Assembly: GCF_022179525.1 (NCBI RefSeq)
Contig: NZ_BPQX01000026.1
Span: forward strand, 62,001-126,000
DNA: 64,000 bases
From: Methylobacterium persicinum
GTDB taxonomy: Bacteria > Pseudomonadota > Alphaproteobacteria > Rhizobiales > Beijerinckiaceae
Reading direction: 5' to 3'
Part shown: positions 54,863 through 63,480 of the stretch, piece by piece
How the letters are laid out: every line of letters starts with the position of its first letter
Position numbering within the stretch: the stretch's first letter is position 1
Translations under genes and position numbers: made by a program
The notes under the pieces: generated by a model
The model's input: the letters and a program-made list of their open reading frames with translations, nothing else
The model's database searches: none
Told to the model about the DNA's origin: nothing

Positions 54863-55348
54863 ATGCGTCAGTTCGATCTTGCTCCCCTTTACCGGTCCAC
54901 CGTCGGTTTCGACCGGTTGTTCTCTGCCCTGGATCAGTTCGCAAGCGCCGAGACCGCGCCGAGCTACCCGCCCTACAATATCGAGCGTACCGGCGAGAAC
55001 GCCTACCGCATCACCGTAGCGGTGGCGGGCTTCACTGAGGAAGACCTGTCCATCGAGGTCCGCGAGAATGCCCTGACCCTGCGCGGTGAGCGCAAGGCCG
55101 AGGCGGAGAAGCGCGCCGAGTTCCTGCACCAGGGCATCGCCGCCCGGGCCTTCGAGCGCCGCTTCCAGCTTGCCGACCACGTCCAGGTGACCGGTGCCGT
55201 CCTTGAGAACGGGCTGCTCCACGTCGATCTCGTCCGCGAGGTTCCGGAGGCCAAGAAGCCCCGGCGCATCGAGATCGCCACCACCCGCGGCACCGCTACG
55301 CCGGTGATCGAGGGTCAGGTGGAGGGAGCCGTCCAGAAGGCGGCGTAA
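54863..55348 (+). CDS. Small heat-shock protein Hsp20
   Basis: ATP-independent holdase chaperone, 161 residues, of the IbpA type found in multiple copies in rhizobia. The N-terminus MRQFDLAPLYRSTVGFDRLF is typical. The alpha-crystallin domain (about 35-130) shows YPPYNIERTGENAYRITVAV, EDLSIEVRENALTLRGERKA, GIAARAFERRFQLADHVQV and the ENGLLHVDLVREVPE block. The C-terminal KKPRRIEI matches the I/V-x-I anchoring motif. Expression is likely controlled by the ROSE-like thermometer just upstream. A strong intrinsic terminator follows. Confidence 0.95.
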   Translation: MRQFDLAPLYRSTVGFDRLFSALDQFASAETAPSYPPYNIERTGENAYRITVAVAGFTEEDLSIEVRENALTLRGERKAEAEKRAEFLHQGIAARAFERRFQLADHVQVTGAVLENGLLHVDLVREVPEAKKPRRIEIATTRGTATPVIEGQVEGAVQKAA

Positions 55349-55376
55349 TCCCCGGCAGGACCTCCCTGTGAGGGAG

Positions 55377-55404
55377 CGCCCCGGCCCCGCGGCCGGGGCG
55401 TTTT
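55377..55404 (+). terminator. Rho-independent terminator after hsp20
   Basis: A perfect 10-bp stem CGCCCCGGCC (55377-55386) / GGCCGGGGCG (55391-55400) with loop CCGC is followed by TTTT (55401-55404). It lies 28 bp after the hsp20 stop codon. Confidence 0.9.
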
Positions 55405-55506
55405 CATGGCGGGGAGCATGGCGGGGAGACTGTCATAAAGCCGTGCCCCCGGCATGCTGATGTCGAATCTCGCAGCGTTCCGACGGGCGCGCGACGCGAG
55501 GGGGCC

Positions 55507-56499
55507 ATGGCCACGAATCTCTTCCACCGCGAGGCCTATGCGGCCCTGGGCGCCGGGCTGCACCGGGGCGTCCAGTGGGGCGTGACCTCTCCCCTGGCCA
55601 AGCTGAAGCGGCGGCCCGCCCCCACCGACATCGCCGACGTCCTGGCGGAGGCCGACGCGATCCGCCTGCCCGAGCCGGGCTGCGACGGGCTCAATGGCCG
55701 CAGCCTGGGGCGCATCGGCAGCCTCGAGGTGAGGCTGGCCACCCGCCGCTCGGAGATCCGCCGGGCCCAGCGCCTGCGCTACAAGGTGTTCTACGAGGAG
55801 ATGTCGGCGGTGCCGACGGGCCTCGCCTCCCTGTCGCGCCGGGATGCGGACGCCTACGATTCCCTCTGCGACCACCTGCTGGTCCTCGACCACGCCGCGA
55901 CCAAGCCCGCCAAAACCCCGTTCCGCGCGCCCCGCCCGAAGGTGGTGGGCACCTATCGCCTGTTGCGGGGTGAGATCGCCGAGCGTCATCACGGCTTCTA
56001 CTCGGAGAGCGAGTACGACCTCTCTCCCGTCCTCGCCGCGCAGGGCGGCCAGCGGCTCCTGGAACTCGGGCGTTCCTGCGTCCTGAAGCCCTACCGGGGC
56101 AAACGGACGGTGGAACTCCTGTGGCAGGGCATCTACGCCTATGTCCTGCACCACCGGATCGACGCGCTGATCGGCTGCGCCTCCCTGGAGGGCACCGATC
56201 CGGACCAGCTCGCCCTGCCCCTGTCGTTCCTTCACCACCATGCCCGCGCCCCCGAGGCGTGGCGGGCCTGCGCCTTGCCGGAGCGAGCGGTGCGGATGGA
56301 CCGGCTCTCGAAGGAGGCGGTGGACCCGAAGGCGGCGCTTCAGTCCCTGCCGCCGCTCATCAAGGGCTACCTGCGCCTCGGCGCGACCTTCGGCGACGGC
56401 GCGGTGATCGACCGCCAGTTCGGGACCACGGACGTGTTCGTCGCCCTGCCGATCGAGCGGATCGGCGCGCGCTACCGGGGCCACTTCGCGCCGGCGTGA
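55507..56499 (+). CDS. GNAT acyltransferase, OlsB-like
   Basis: 330 residues. GNAT-fold acyltransferase of the ornithine-acyl-ACP N-acyltransferase type (first step of ornithine lipid synthesis). Blocks are SLEVRLATRRSEIRRAQRLR, YKVFYEEMSAVPTG, DHLLVLD, VVGTYRLLRGEIA, GQRLLELGRSCVLKPYRGKR, DALIGCASLEGTDPD and LPPLIKGYLRLGATFGDGAV. The reaction would transfer a 3-hydroxyacyl chain from acyl-ACP to the alpha-amino group of ornithine. An OlsA partner is not in the window. The start ATG follows GAGGGGG. It is somewhat longer than typical OlsB because of an N-terminal extension. Confidence 0.85.
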   Translation: MATNLFHREAYAALGAGLHRGVQWGVTSPLAKLKRRPAPTDIADVLAEADAIRLPEPGCDGLNGRSLGRIGSLEVRLATRRSEIRRAQRLRYKVFYEEMSAVPTGLASLSRRDADAYDSLCDHLLVLDHAATKPAKTPFRAPRPKVVGTYRLLRGEIAERHHGFYSESEYDLSPVLAAQGGQRLLELGRSCVLKPYRGKRTVELLWQGIYAYVLHHRIDALIGCASLEGTDPDQLALPLSFLHHHARAPEAWRACALPERAVRMDRLSKEAVDPKAALQSLPPLIKGYLRLGATFGDGAVIDRQFGTTDVFVALPIERIGARYRGHFAPA

Positions 56500-56517
56500 G
56501 GGGCCACCTTCTCCCTC

Positions 56518-56611
56518 CGTCATTGCGAGCGGAGCGAAGCGATCCAGGGATGCGCCTAAGCTTCAGGCCGTCCCGCTGCCCTGGATTGCGTCGCTGACGC
56601 TCGCAACGACG
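56518..56611. repeat. Family C inverted repeat, copy 6
   Basis: Arms CGTCATTGCGAGCGGAGCG and the diverged CGTCGCTGACGCTCGCAACG, with CCAGGGA/CCCTGG inside. It lies between the OlsB-like gene and the polysaccharide dehydratase gene, both on the plus strand, and ends 16 bp before the latter's GTG. Confidence 0.88.
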
Positions 56612-56627
56612 GTGCAAGCTTGAGGGC

Positions 56628-58682
56628 GTGACGGCGCATCCGTTGACAGACCCGGCCCCGGGGCGGATACCCCCGGCCGATCCGATGCAGCAGCGCCTCG
56701 CCAAGACCGCGGTGATGGTGGCCCACGATCTTGCGGCGACCGTCGCGGCCGTGGTCCTGACCTTCCTGTTCCGCTTCCAGGGCGCGATGCTCGCCGAGCG
56801 CCTGCACGCCCTGCCGCTCCTGCTGCCGCCGTTCCTCGTGGTTGCCGGGCTGGTCTATGCCCGCTTCCGCCTCTACCGCACCAAGTGGCGCTTCGCCTCC
56901 CTGCCGGACCTCGCGGGGATCGTCCGCGCGGCGAGCGTGCTGGCCCTGGTCCTCCTCGTGGTCGATTGGGTGCTGGTCTCGTCGGACCTGTACGGCTTCT
57001 ACTTCTTCGGCAAGATCGCGATCCTACTCTACTGGGTGCTGCAGATCTTCCTGCTCGGCGGGACACGCCTCGCGTTCCGCTACCTGAAATACACACGGTC
57101 CCGCCAGTCGAACGCGAAGGCCGCCACCGTGCCGACCCTGCTGCTCGGCCGCGGGTCGGACATCGACGTGCTGCTGCGGGCGATCGAGACCGGGGCGGTG
57201 AAGAAGCTTTCGCCCCGGGGCATCCTGTCGCCCCGGGGCAACGAGGCCGGGCAGTACATGCGGGGCGTGCCCGTCCTCGGCGGCTTCGCGGACCTCGAAC
57301 GGGTGGTGATGGATGGCGGCGCCCGGGGCGAACCCATCCGGCGGCTGGTGGCGGCGCCGAGCGCGCTCGCCCCGGAATCCGCCCCCGACGACCTCATCGC
57401 CCGGGCCCGGCGCCTCGGCCTGCCTCTGGCCCGGGTGGTTGGGCTGGGGGAGGGGACCCAGGGGCCGGAGCTGGCCCCCCTCGAGATCGAGGACCTGCTG
57501 CTGCGCCCCACCGTGGCCATCGACCGGCCGCGGCTGGAGGGCTTCCTCGCCGGCCGCCGGGTGGTGGTGACGGGGGGCGGGGGCTCCATCGGCTCGGAGA
57601 TCTGCCTGCGGGCGGTGGCCTTCGGCGCCGCCGCCGTGCTGGTGCTCGAATCCTCCGAGCCGGCACTCCACGGCATCCTCAGCCACCCGGCGATCCTGGA
57701 GTCGCAGGCCGAGGTGAGCGGCGTCATCGCCGACATCCGCGACCGGGAGCGCACCCTGGAGGTGATCACCGCCTTCCGGCCCGACTACGTGATGCACGCC
57801 GCGGCCCTGAAGCAGGTGCCGTTCCTCGAACGGGACTGGCAGGAGGGCATCAAGACCAACGTCTTCGGTTCCCTCAACGTGGCCGAGGCCGCCGTGGCGG
57901 CCCGGGCCCGGGCTCTCGTGATGATCTCCACCGACAAGGCCATCGAGCCGGTGTCGCAACTCGGCGTCACCAAGCGTTTCGCCGAGATGATCGCCCAGTC
58001 CCTCGACGCCGAGCAGGCCCGGATTCCCGGGCACCCCACCCGGCTGATCGCCGTGCGCTTCGGCAACGTGCTCGGCTCGGCGGGCTCGGTGGTGCCGGTG
58101 TTCAAGGCGCAGATCGCCCGGGGCGGCCCGGTGACGGTGACCCACCCGGACATGGTCCGCTACTTCATGACGGTGCGGGAGGCCTGCGACCTCGTCCTCA
58201 CCGCCGCCTCCCATGCCGATGGCGAGGCCCGGGCGGATGGGGGCGACCGGGCCGCGGTCTACGTGCTGAAGATGGGCCAGCCGGTGCGCATCGCCGAGCT
58301 GGCCGAGCGGATGATCCGCCTCGCGGGGTTCGAGCCCGGCAGCGAGATCGAGATCGCCTATACGGGCGCCCGGCCCGGCGAGCGGCTCAACGAGATCCTG
58401 TTCGCCCGGGAGGAGCCCCGGATCGGCCTGCCTGGGATCGAGGGGGTGATGGCGGCCCAGCCGATCTTCGCCGACCGGGCTCGCCTCGACGCATGGCTCG
58501 CCCGCCTGCGTGCCGCCGTGGCGGCGGGGGACCGGGCTGCGGCGGATGCGGTGTTCGAGGAGGCCGTGCCGCATTTCGGTGAGCGCGGGGTGGCGCGGGC
58601 GGAGGCGGAGGCCACGCTGCCCCCGCGCCCCGAAACGGCCGGCATGATCCCCGCCGCCGCCACACCCGTGGCACTGGGCTAG
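56628..58682 (+). CDS. NDP-sugar 4,6-dehydratase/epimerase, WbpM/CapD-like
   Basis: Membrane-anchored polysaccharide biosynthesis enzyme of 684 residues. Four TM helices span about residues 25-130 (VVLTFLFRFQGAML, LPLLLPPFLVVAGLVYARF and two more). A CoA-binding-like domain follows to about 290. The SDR domain has VVVTGGGGSIGSEICLRAV near residue 315, DIRDRERTLEVI, MISTDKAIEPVSQLGVTKRF and YFMTVREACDLVL. It converts UDP-GlcNAc-type sugars toward 6-deoxy or amino sugars for O-antigen or capsule. Two further polysaccharide genes follow convergently. The start is GTG 56628, with ATG 56685 as an alternative. Confidence 0.9.
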   Translation: MTAHPLTDPAPGRIPPADPMQQRLAKTAVMVAHDLAATVAAVVLTFLFRFQGAMLAERLHALPLLLPPFLVVAGLVYARFRLYRTKWRFASLPDLAGIVRAASVLALVLLVVDWVLVSSDLYGFYFFGKIAILLYWVLQIFLLGGTRLAFRYLKYTRSRQSNAKAATVPTLLLGRGSDIDVLLRAIETGAVKKLSPRGILSPRGNEAGQYMRGVPVLGGFADLERVVMDGGARGEPIRRLVAAPSALAPESAPDDLIARARRLGLPLARVVGLGEGTQGPELAPLEIEDLLLRPTVAIDRPRLEGFLAGRRVVVTGGGGSIGSEICLRAVAFGAAAVLVLESSEPALHGILSHPAILESQAEVSGVIADIRDRERTLEVITAFRPDYVMHAAALKQVPFLERDWQEGIKTNVFGSLNVAEAAVAARARALVMISTDKAIEPVSQLGVTKRFAEMIAQSLDAEQARIPGHPTRLIAVRFGNVLGSAGSVVPVFKAQIARGGPVTVTHPDMVRYFMTVREACDLVLTAASHADGEARADGGDRAAVYVLKMGQPVRIAELAERMIRLAGFEPGSEIEIAYTGARPGERLNEILFAREEPRIGLPGIEGVMAAQPIFADRARLDAWLARLRAAVAAGDRAAADAVFEEAVPHFGERGVARAEAEATLPPRPETAGMIPAAATPVALG

Positions 58683-58691
58683 CCCGCAAGA

Positions 58692-58723
58692 ATCCCCTCG
58701 CCCCGCTTGCGGGGAGAGGGGAT
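58692..58723. terminator. Family D hairpin at convergent junction
   Basis: A 15-nt arm ATCCCCTCGCCCCGC pairs with GCGGGGAGAGGGGAT across a TT loop, with a single G/A mismatch. It lies between convergent stops at 58682 and 58734. Without a T-tract, it is more likely a processing or bidirectional attenuation element than a classical terminator. Confidence 0.65.
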
Positions 58724-58733
58724 GCGCACCGCA

Positions 58734-59648
58734 TCACCCCCGCGCCAGCCGGGCCAGCCCGTCCCGTGTTGGCATGGCAGGCTGCCAGCCGAGGCGGGTG
58801 AGGCCGTCGGCGCGGGCGACGAGGCCGACCGCCACCCGCTCGAACAGCTCCCCACGCCCGGTGAGCCGGCAGGCGAGGCCCACCAGCCCCTCCGGCACGG
58901 GCAGGAGACCCGGCCGGCGGCCGAGGCCTTCCCGCAGGGCCGCGATCATCTCCGGCAGCGTCAGGGGATCCGGGTCGGCGGCGATGAAGGATGCCCTGAG
59001 CGGCCCGGGCGCCCGCAACAGCGTGTCCACGGCCGCCGACAGGCTTTCCAGAGAAATCAGCGAGCGCCGCCCGCGCAGGCCCCCGAGGGGAAGCGGGTAG
59101 GGCGAGCGGGCAAGGTGCAGCAGCGCCTCCAGGTTGCCCTTCGCGCCCGGCCCATAGACCAGGACCGGCCGCAGGGCGGCCCAGTCGAGGCCCGTCTCCG
59201 CGAGGGCGAGTTCCGCCTCGCGCTTGGAGCGGCCGTAGGGATCGGTGGGAAGCGGCGGGTCCGCCTCGGTCACGGGGCCCGCGGCAGTCGCCCCGGTCTG
59301 GGCGCGGATCGAGGACAGGAACACGAAGCGGCGCACCCCCGCCCGCTCCGCCGCCTGGGCGAGGCGGGCCGTCGCCTGGGTGTTCAGGGTGCGATAATCG
59401 TCCTCGGGCGCGCCGGACATGGCGTGGGCGAGGCCGGCGGAGTGGACCACCGCGTCCACGTCGGCGAGGGCGGCGGCCATGTTGATCGGGCGGGTCAGGT
59501 CCCCCACCACCGCGCTGGCCGCCCCCGGCGGCACTTCGACGGGCCGGCGCAGGAGCACCCGCACCCGGTAGCCCCGGGCGGTGAGGTCGGCGAGCAGGTG
59601 CCGGCCGATGAAACCCGTCGCCCCGGTGAGCGCCACGAGGCCCGTCAT
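58734..59648 (-). CDS. NAD-dependent epimerase/dehydratase
   Basis: Extended-SDR enzyme of 304 residues. The nucleotide-binding motif is LVALTGATGFIGRHLLADL. The catalytic Ser is in FVFLSSIRAQTG and the YxxxK in TDPYGRSKREAELAL. AALRPVLVYGPGAKGNLEAL and the C-terminal LISLESLSAAVDTLL fit UDP-sugar 4-epimerases/dehydratases such as WbpV/WbnF. The stop side faces the WbpM-like gene; the start overlaps the next polysaccharide gene by four bases. Together with those it probably builds a lipid-linked O-unit sugar. Confidence 0.88.
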   Translation of the reverse strand: MTGLVALTGATGFIGRHLLADLTARGYRVRVLLRRPVEVPPGAASAVVGDLTRPINMAAALADVDAVVHSAGLAHAMSGAPEDDYRTLNTQATARLAQAAERAGVRRFVFLSSIRAQTGATAAGPVTEADPPLPTDPYGRSKREAELALAETGLDWAALRPVLVYGPGAKGNLEALLHLARSPYPLPLGGLRGRRSLISLESLSAAVDTLLRAPGPLRASFIAADPDPLTLPEMIAALREGLGRRPGLLPVPEGLVGLACRLTGRGELFERVAVGLVARADGLTRLGWQPAMPTRDGLARLARG

Positions 59649-60670
59649 GGGTGTCTCTCCTCTGGCTGGCGCTGCCGCGGGTGGGCGAAGCGGCGCAGCA
59701 GGATCGCCACCACGGCCGCCCCCGCCGCCAGGGCGGCGAGGGACGCCGGCCAGGACGGGCGCATCACCGTCCCGGCCGCGAGCCCGGCCAGGACGAGGTT
59801 GGCGAGGAAGACCCGCCCGACGACGCCCGGGACGGTCAGCCCGTTCACCGTGGCCCGCTGGTAGAAGTGGCCGCGATGGGCCTCCCAGATCCGCTCACGC
59901 CTTGCGGCGCGGCCGATCAGCGTCAGGCTCGCGTCGGCGAGGTAGACGAGGGGCAGCAAGATCGCTGCGGCGAGGCCCCCCGCCACGGCGAGGTGCCAGA
60001 GGAGCCACGCCGTCACCAGCCCGATGGGCAGGGAGCCGACATCGCCGAGGAAGAGGCCCGCCACCGGCCGGTTGAACGGCGCGAAGCCGAGCATGGCCCC
60101 GAGCAACGCCGCGGCCACCAGGGTCGGCAGGAGGGGCAGGTATCCGGCGAGCCCGAGCAGCCCCAGGGCGGCCGAGACGGGGACGATCTCGGCGACGGTC
60201 ATCCAGTCGAGCCCGTCCATGAAGTTGGTCAGGTTCACGAACCACAGTCCGGCGAGGGTGGCGAGGCCGCGCTCCAGCCAGACGGGGATCTCGGGCACGA
60301 GCCGGCCGTCGAGCCGGGACACGACGAGGCCGACCACGAGGATCTGCACGGCCAGCCGGGGCAGGGCGGGGAGGGGGCGCAGGTCGTCCACCGCCCCGAG
60401 GACGGCCAGCGCCAGGGTCCCGCCCGCGAGCCACGTCCAGGCATCGCGGGGGCCCACTTCCGGCGCCCCGGCGAGCAGGCCCGAGACCGTGACGAGGGCC
60501 GTCACCACGGCGATGCCGCCCCCCTGGGGCGTGGGCACCACGTGGCTGGAGCGGGCGTTCGGCCGGGCGAGGGCGTAACGCCGCAGGAGGGGCATCAGAC
60601 GCAGGATCAGCCCCGCCGACAGGGCGGCGGAGAGGAGCAGGGCCAGGAGGGGAATCCACGCAGTCGTCAT
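59645..60670 (-). CDS. Undecaprenyl-phosphate sugar-1-phosphate transferase, WbpL/WecA-like
   Basis: Polytopic inner-membrane enzyme, 341 residues, about ten TM helices. It starts lipid-linked O-antigen synthesis by transferring a HexNAc-1-phosphate to undecaprenyl phosphate. Diagnostic motifs are ARSSHVVPTPQGGGIAVV, GAVDDLRPLPALPRL, LWFVNLTNFMDGLDWMTVAE, FLGDVGSLPIGLV and WEAHRGHFYQRA, the last specific to the WbpL/WecA group. The start is ATG 60670; the stop overlaps the epimerase start (ATGA). The pair is one operon running toward the WbpM-like gene. Confidence 0.92.
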   Translation of the reverse strand: MTTAWIPLLALLLSAALSAGLILRLMPLLRRYALARPNARSSHVVPTPQGGGIAVVTALVTVSGLLAGAPEVGPRDAWTWLAGGTLALAVLGAVDDLRPLPALPRLAVQILVVGLVVSRLDGRLVPEIPVWLERGLATLAGLWFVNLTNFMDGLDWMTVAEIVPVSAALGLLGLAGYLPLLPTLVAAALLGAMLGFAPFNRPVAGLFLGDVGSLPIGLVTAWLLWHLAVAGGLAAAILLPLVYLADASLTLIGRAARRERIWEAHRGHFYQRATVNGLTVPGVVGRVFLANLVLAGLAAGTVMRPSWPASLAALAAGAAVVAILLRRFAHPRQRQPEERHP

Positions 60671-60905
60671 GCTGTCGGGCTCACCGCCGGCCTCGCCGCC
60701 TCGTCGGACGGCGCCGGATTAGCCCGGAGGCGGCCGAAAGGCCAGGATCGGCACCATCGGCGGTTTCCGGTGGATGAGTGGGTGCGCCGGGTCGCCCCTG
60801 CCCGTGCGGGTCGTGCAACCGCTTGCGCAACTTCGCCGTTCCCGCCACGTTCTCCTCCCGGGACGGACTACCAGATCTGGCACGGCCCGGCGGAGGACGG
60901 CGCCC

Positions 60906-61346
60906 ATGGCGACGCTCAAGGAATTCGAGGAAGCCCTGCGCGAGCACGGCATGAACATGGCGCTCGCCCTTCTGGAGCGCCTGCGGGAACGCGACCGCGC
61001 CACCCGCACGGTGAAGCCGGCCCGCCGCCTCACCGGCCAGAAGATGACCCCGGACCTCGCCCGCCAGATCCTGGAGCTGCACGCCAGCACGGGGATGACC
61101 CAACAGGAGATCGCCTTCAAGGTTGGCGTGAACCAGGGCCGGGTGAACGAGGTGATCAAGCGCGGCAAGTGGCTCACCGACGACCCGCATGCCCCCGAGG
61201 CGGTGGCCCGGGACAAGGCCGTGGCCCGTCTGCGCGGCGATCCCAAGCCCCGCAAGGCCGCCTCCGCCAAGCCGGTGAAGGCCGGGGAGAAGGCGCCGCC
61301 GCGGGCACGGCGCAACCAGGGTCAGCTGGCCTTCGGGGACCTTTAG
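60906..61346 (+). CDS. Helix-turn-helix protein of unknown role
   Basis: 146 residues. The central segment MTPDLARQILELHASTGMTQ, with QEIAFKVGVNQGRVNEVIKR, is a resolvase/sigma-type HTH. The N-terminus (MATLKEFEEALREHGMNMAL) is helical and the C-terminus is Lys/Ala/Pro-rich and basic, ending QLAFGDL. It probably binds DNA. The ATG follows GGAGGACGGCGCCC at good spacing. No neighbouring target is obvious. The frame is open upstream in arginine-rich sequence that is not part of it. Confidence 0.75.
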   Translation: MATLKEFEEALREHGMNMALALLERLRERDRATRTVKPARRLTGQKMTPDLARQILELHASTGMTQQEIAFKVGVNQGRVNEVIKRGKWLTDDPHAPEAVARDKAVARLRGDPKPRKAASAKPVKAGEKAPPRARRNQGQLAFGDL

Positions 61347-61360
61347 GGAGCCCTCTCCCA

Positions 61361-61448
61361 TCCTTGCGAATACGGTGACGAAATCGAGGGCGGCCCGTCT
61401 CGGACGATGGCGCATCCCTGGATTGCTTCACTCTCGCTCGCAATGACG
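61361..61448. repeat. Family C repeat, copy 7 (diverged)
   Basis: The right arm CATCCCTGGATTGCTTCACTCTCGCTCGCAATGACG is nearly standard. The left arm (TCCTTGCGAATACGGTGACGAAATCGAGGG) has decayed, so the copy would fold poorly. It lies between the HTH gene and the glyoxalase-fold gene on the plus strand. Confidence 0.7.
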
Positions 61449-61509
61449 GCGGCGGGGCGCCATGTGAGGCGCCATGTGAATGGCCACCACGCCGCGACCC
61501 CGAGAGACC

Positions 61510-62457
61510 ATGCAGCTCACCGGAATCCACCACCTGACGGCGGTCACGGCCCGTGCGCCGGGCAACCTCGCCTTCTACACCCGGGTGCTCGGCATGCGCC
61601 TCGTGAAGAAGACGGTGAACCAGGACGACGTCTCGGCCTACCACCTGTTCTACGCCGACGGGCTGGCGAGCCCCGGCAGCGACATCACCTTCTTCGACTG
61701 GCCGGCGGCCCCTGAGCGGCGGGGCTCGGGCAGCATCAGCCGGACGCATCTGCGCGTGGCGGGCGGGAGCCTCGACCGCTGGTGCGAACGCCTCGACCGG
61801 GCCGGCGCCCGGCGGGCCGCGCCGGAGATGCGCGACGGGCGCCTCACCCTCGATTTCGAGGACCCGGAGGGCCAACGACTCGCTCTGGTGGACGATGGCG
61901 GGGTGGGAGAAGCTCATCCCTGGGAGCGCTCCCCCGTTCCGGGCCCGGAGCAGATCCGCGGCCTCGGGCCAATTCGCCTGTCGGTGGCGCATCCGGAGCG
62001 GACCGGCGCCGTGCTGATGGACCTTCTCGGCATGCGCCCGGAGCGGGCCTTCGATGCACCGGAGGGGCGGATCGAGGTCTTCGGCATGGGCCCCGGTGGC
62101 CCGGCGGCGGAAATCCAGCTCCTGCCCGATGCCGCGCCGCCCGCCCGGGCGGGAGCCGGCGGCGTCCACCACGTCGCCTTCCGCATCCCCGACGCGGATT
62201 ACGAAGCCTGGGCCGACCGCCTGCGCCAGAACCGCGTCCCGTCGAGCGGCCCCGTGGACCGTTACTACTTCCGCAGCCTGTATTTCCGCGAGCCGAACGG
62301 CATCCTGTTCGAGATCGCCACCGACGGACCGGGTTTCGCCTCGGACGAGCCTTTGGGAAGCCTCGGCGAGCGCTTGGCCCTGCCGCCGTTCCTCGAACCG
62401 CGCCGGGCAGAGATCGAAGCCGGCCTCGTTCCCCTGGAGACGGCGACGGACCTTTAA
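61510..62457 (+). CDS. VOC family (glyoxalase-fold) dioxygenase-like protein
   Basis: 315 residues with two VOC modules, similar to ring-cleaving dioxygenase MhqO-type proteins. Metal ligands are likely His in [18 protein letters not shown], His in [16 protein letters not shown] and Glu in [37 protein letters not shown] is the typical first helix. ATG 61510 was chosen over an ATG ten codons earlier because [10 protein letters not shown] is the family start. The substrate is unknown; the family includes hydroquinone-type dioxygenases. Confidence 0.87.
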   Translation: MQLTGIHHLTAVTARAPGNLAFYTRVLGMRLVKKTVNQDDVSAYHLFYADGLASPGSDITFFDWPAAPERRGSGSISRTHLRVAGGSLDRWCERLDRAGARRAAPEMRDGRLTLDFEDPEGQRLALVDDGGVGEAHPWERSPVPGPEQIRGLGPIRLSVAHPERTGAVLMDLLGMRPERAFDAPEGRIEVFGMGPGGPAAEIQLLPDAAPPARAGAGGVHHVAFRIPDADYEAWADRLRQNRVPSSGPVDRYYFRSLYFREPNGILFEIATDGPGFASDEPLGSLGERLALPPFLEPRRAEIEAGLVPLETATDL

Positions 62458-62597
62458 GAAATTCGAACGATTCCAGGGGCTTCACTTCTGCGCCGGCTGT
62501 GGCGTCGCGTGCCTTGACGCGCCTGCCGCAGCGCGAGAAAAGCCGTGCCAACTCCCAAATCGCCAGACCAAGCCAGCCTGTGGGGACTGATGCCGCG

Positions 62598-63371
62598 ATG
62601 AGCAAGTATTACGAAGAGCGGGTGCTGTCGGTGCACCACTGGACCGACAACCTGTTCTCGTTCCGCACCACGCGGGACCCGGCGTTCCGGTTCCGCAACG
62701 GCGAGTTCACGATGATCGGCCTGGAGGTCGAGGGCCGCCCGCTGCTGCGCGCCTACTCGGTGGTCTCGGCGAACTACGAGGACGAGTTGGAGTTCTTCTC
62801 GATCAAGGTGCCGGACGGGCCGCTCACCTCGAAGCTCCAGCACCTCAAGGTCGGCGACCCGATCATCGTCGGCAAGAAGCCCACCGGCACCCTGGTGCTC
62901 GACAACCTCATGCCGGGCCGGCACCTCTACCTGCTCGGCACCGGCACGGGCCTCGCCCCGTTCCTGTCGATCATCAAGGACCCGGAGACCTACGACCGGT
63001 TCGAGAAGATCGTGCTGGTCCACGGCTGCCGGCAGGTGCAGGAACTCGCCTACGGCGAGACGATCACCCAGGACCTGCCCAAGCACGAGTTCCTGGGCGA
63101 GATGATCGCCAACCAGTTGATCTACTACCCGACCGTGACCCGCGAGCCGTTCCGCAACCGTGGGCGGATTACCGACCTGATGGTCTCCGGCAAGCTGTTC
63201 GAGGATATCGGCCTGCCGCCCATGGCCATCGACGCCGACCGGTTCATGCTCTGCGGCAGCCCCGACATGATCCGCGACACGCGCCAGCTCCTGGCCGATG
63301 GCGGCTACGAGGAGGGCAACCACGGTGAGGCCGGTCACTTCGTGATCGAGAAGGCCTTCGTGGAGAAGTAG
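62598..63371 (+). CDS. fpr: Ferredoxin-NADP+ reductase
   Basis: Soluble flavoenzyme of 257 residues, bacterial subclass I. FAD-binding motif: PLLRAYSVVSANYEDELEFF. NADP-binding: LLGTGTGLAPFLSIIKDPE and LVHGCRQVQELAYGE. The C-terminal segment MLCGSPDMIRDTRQLL and the terminal AFVEK match subclass I enzymes. It exchanges electrons between NADPH and ferredoxin/flavodoxin, often under oxidative stress control. The frame is open upstream but MSKYYEERVLSVHHWTD is the family start. A family A array follows the stop. Confidence 0.95.
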   Translation: MSKYYEERVLSVHHWTDNLFSFRTTRDPAFRFRNGEFTMIGLEVEGRPLLRAYSVVSANYEDELEFFSIKVPDGPLTSKLQHLKVGDPIIVGKKPTGTLVLDNLMPGRHLYLLGTGTGLAPFLSIIKDPETYDRFEKIVLVHGCRQVQELAYGETITQDLPKHEFLGEMIANQLIYYPTVTREPFRNRGRITDLMVSGKLFEDIGLPPMAIDADRFMLCGSPDMIRDTRQLLADGGYEEGNHGEAGHFVIEKAFVEK

Positions 63372-63480
63372 GGGGTGTCCAGAGGGCGAAGCCCTCTGGC
63401 GGGCGCAGGGCGGCGCCCTGCGACAGGATCCCAGGGGCATTGCCCCTGGACCCCACCAAAGGACTCGTCCTTTGGGATCC
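63372..63480. repeat. Family A hairpin array, copy 5
   Basis: Four palindromes lie in the reverse order of copy 1: CCAGAGGGC/GCCCTCTGG, GCAGGGC/GCCCTGC, CCAGGGGC/GCCCCTGG and CCAAAGGAC/GTCCTTTGG, ending GGATCCC. It fills the gap between the convergent stops of fpr and the AsmA-like gene. Confidence 0.88.
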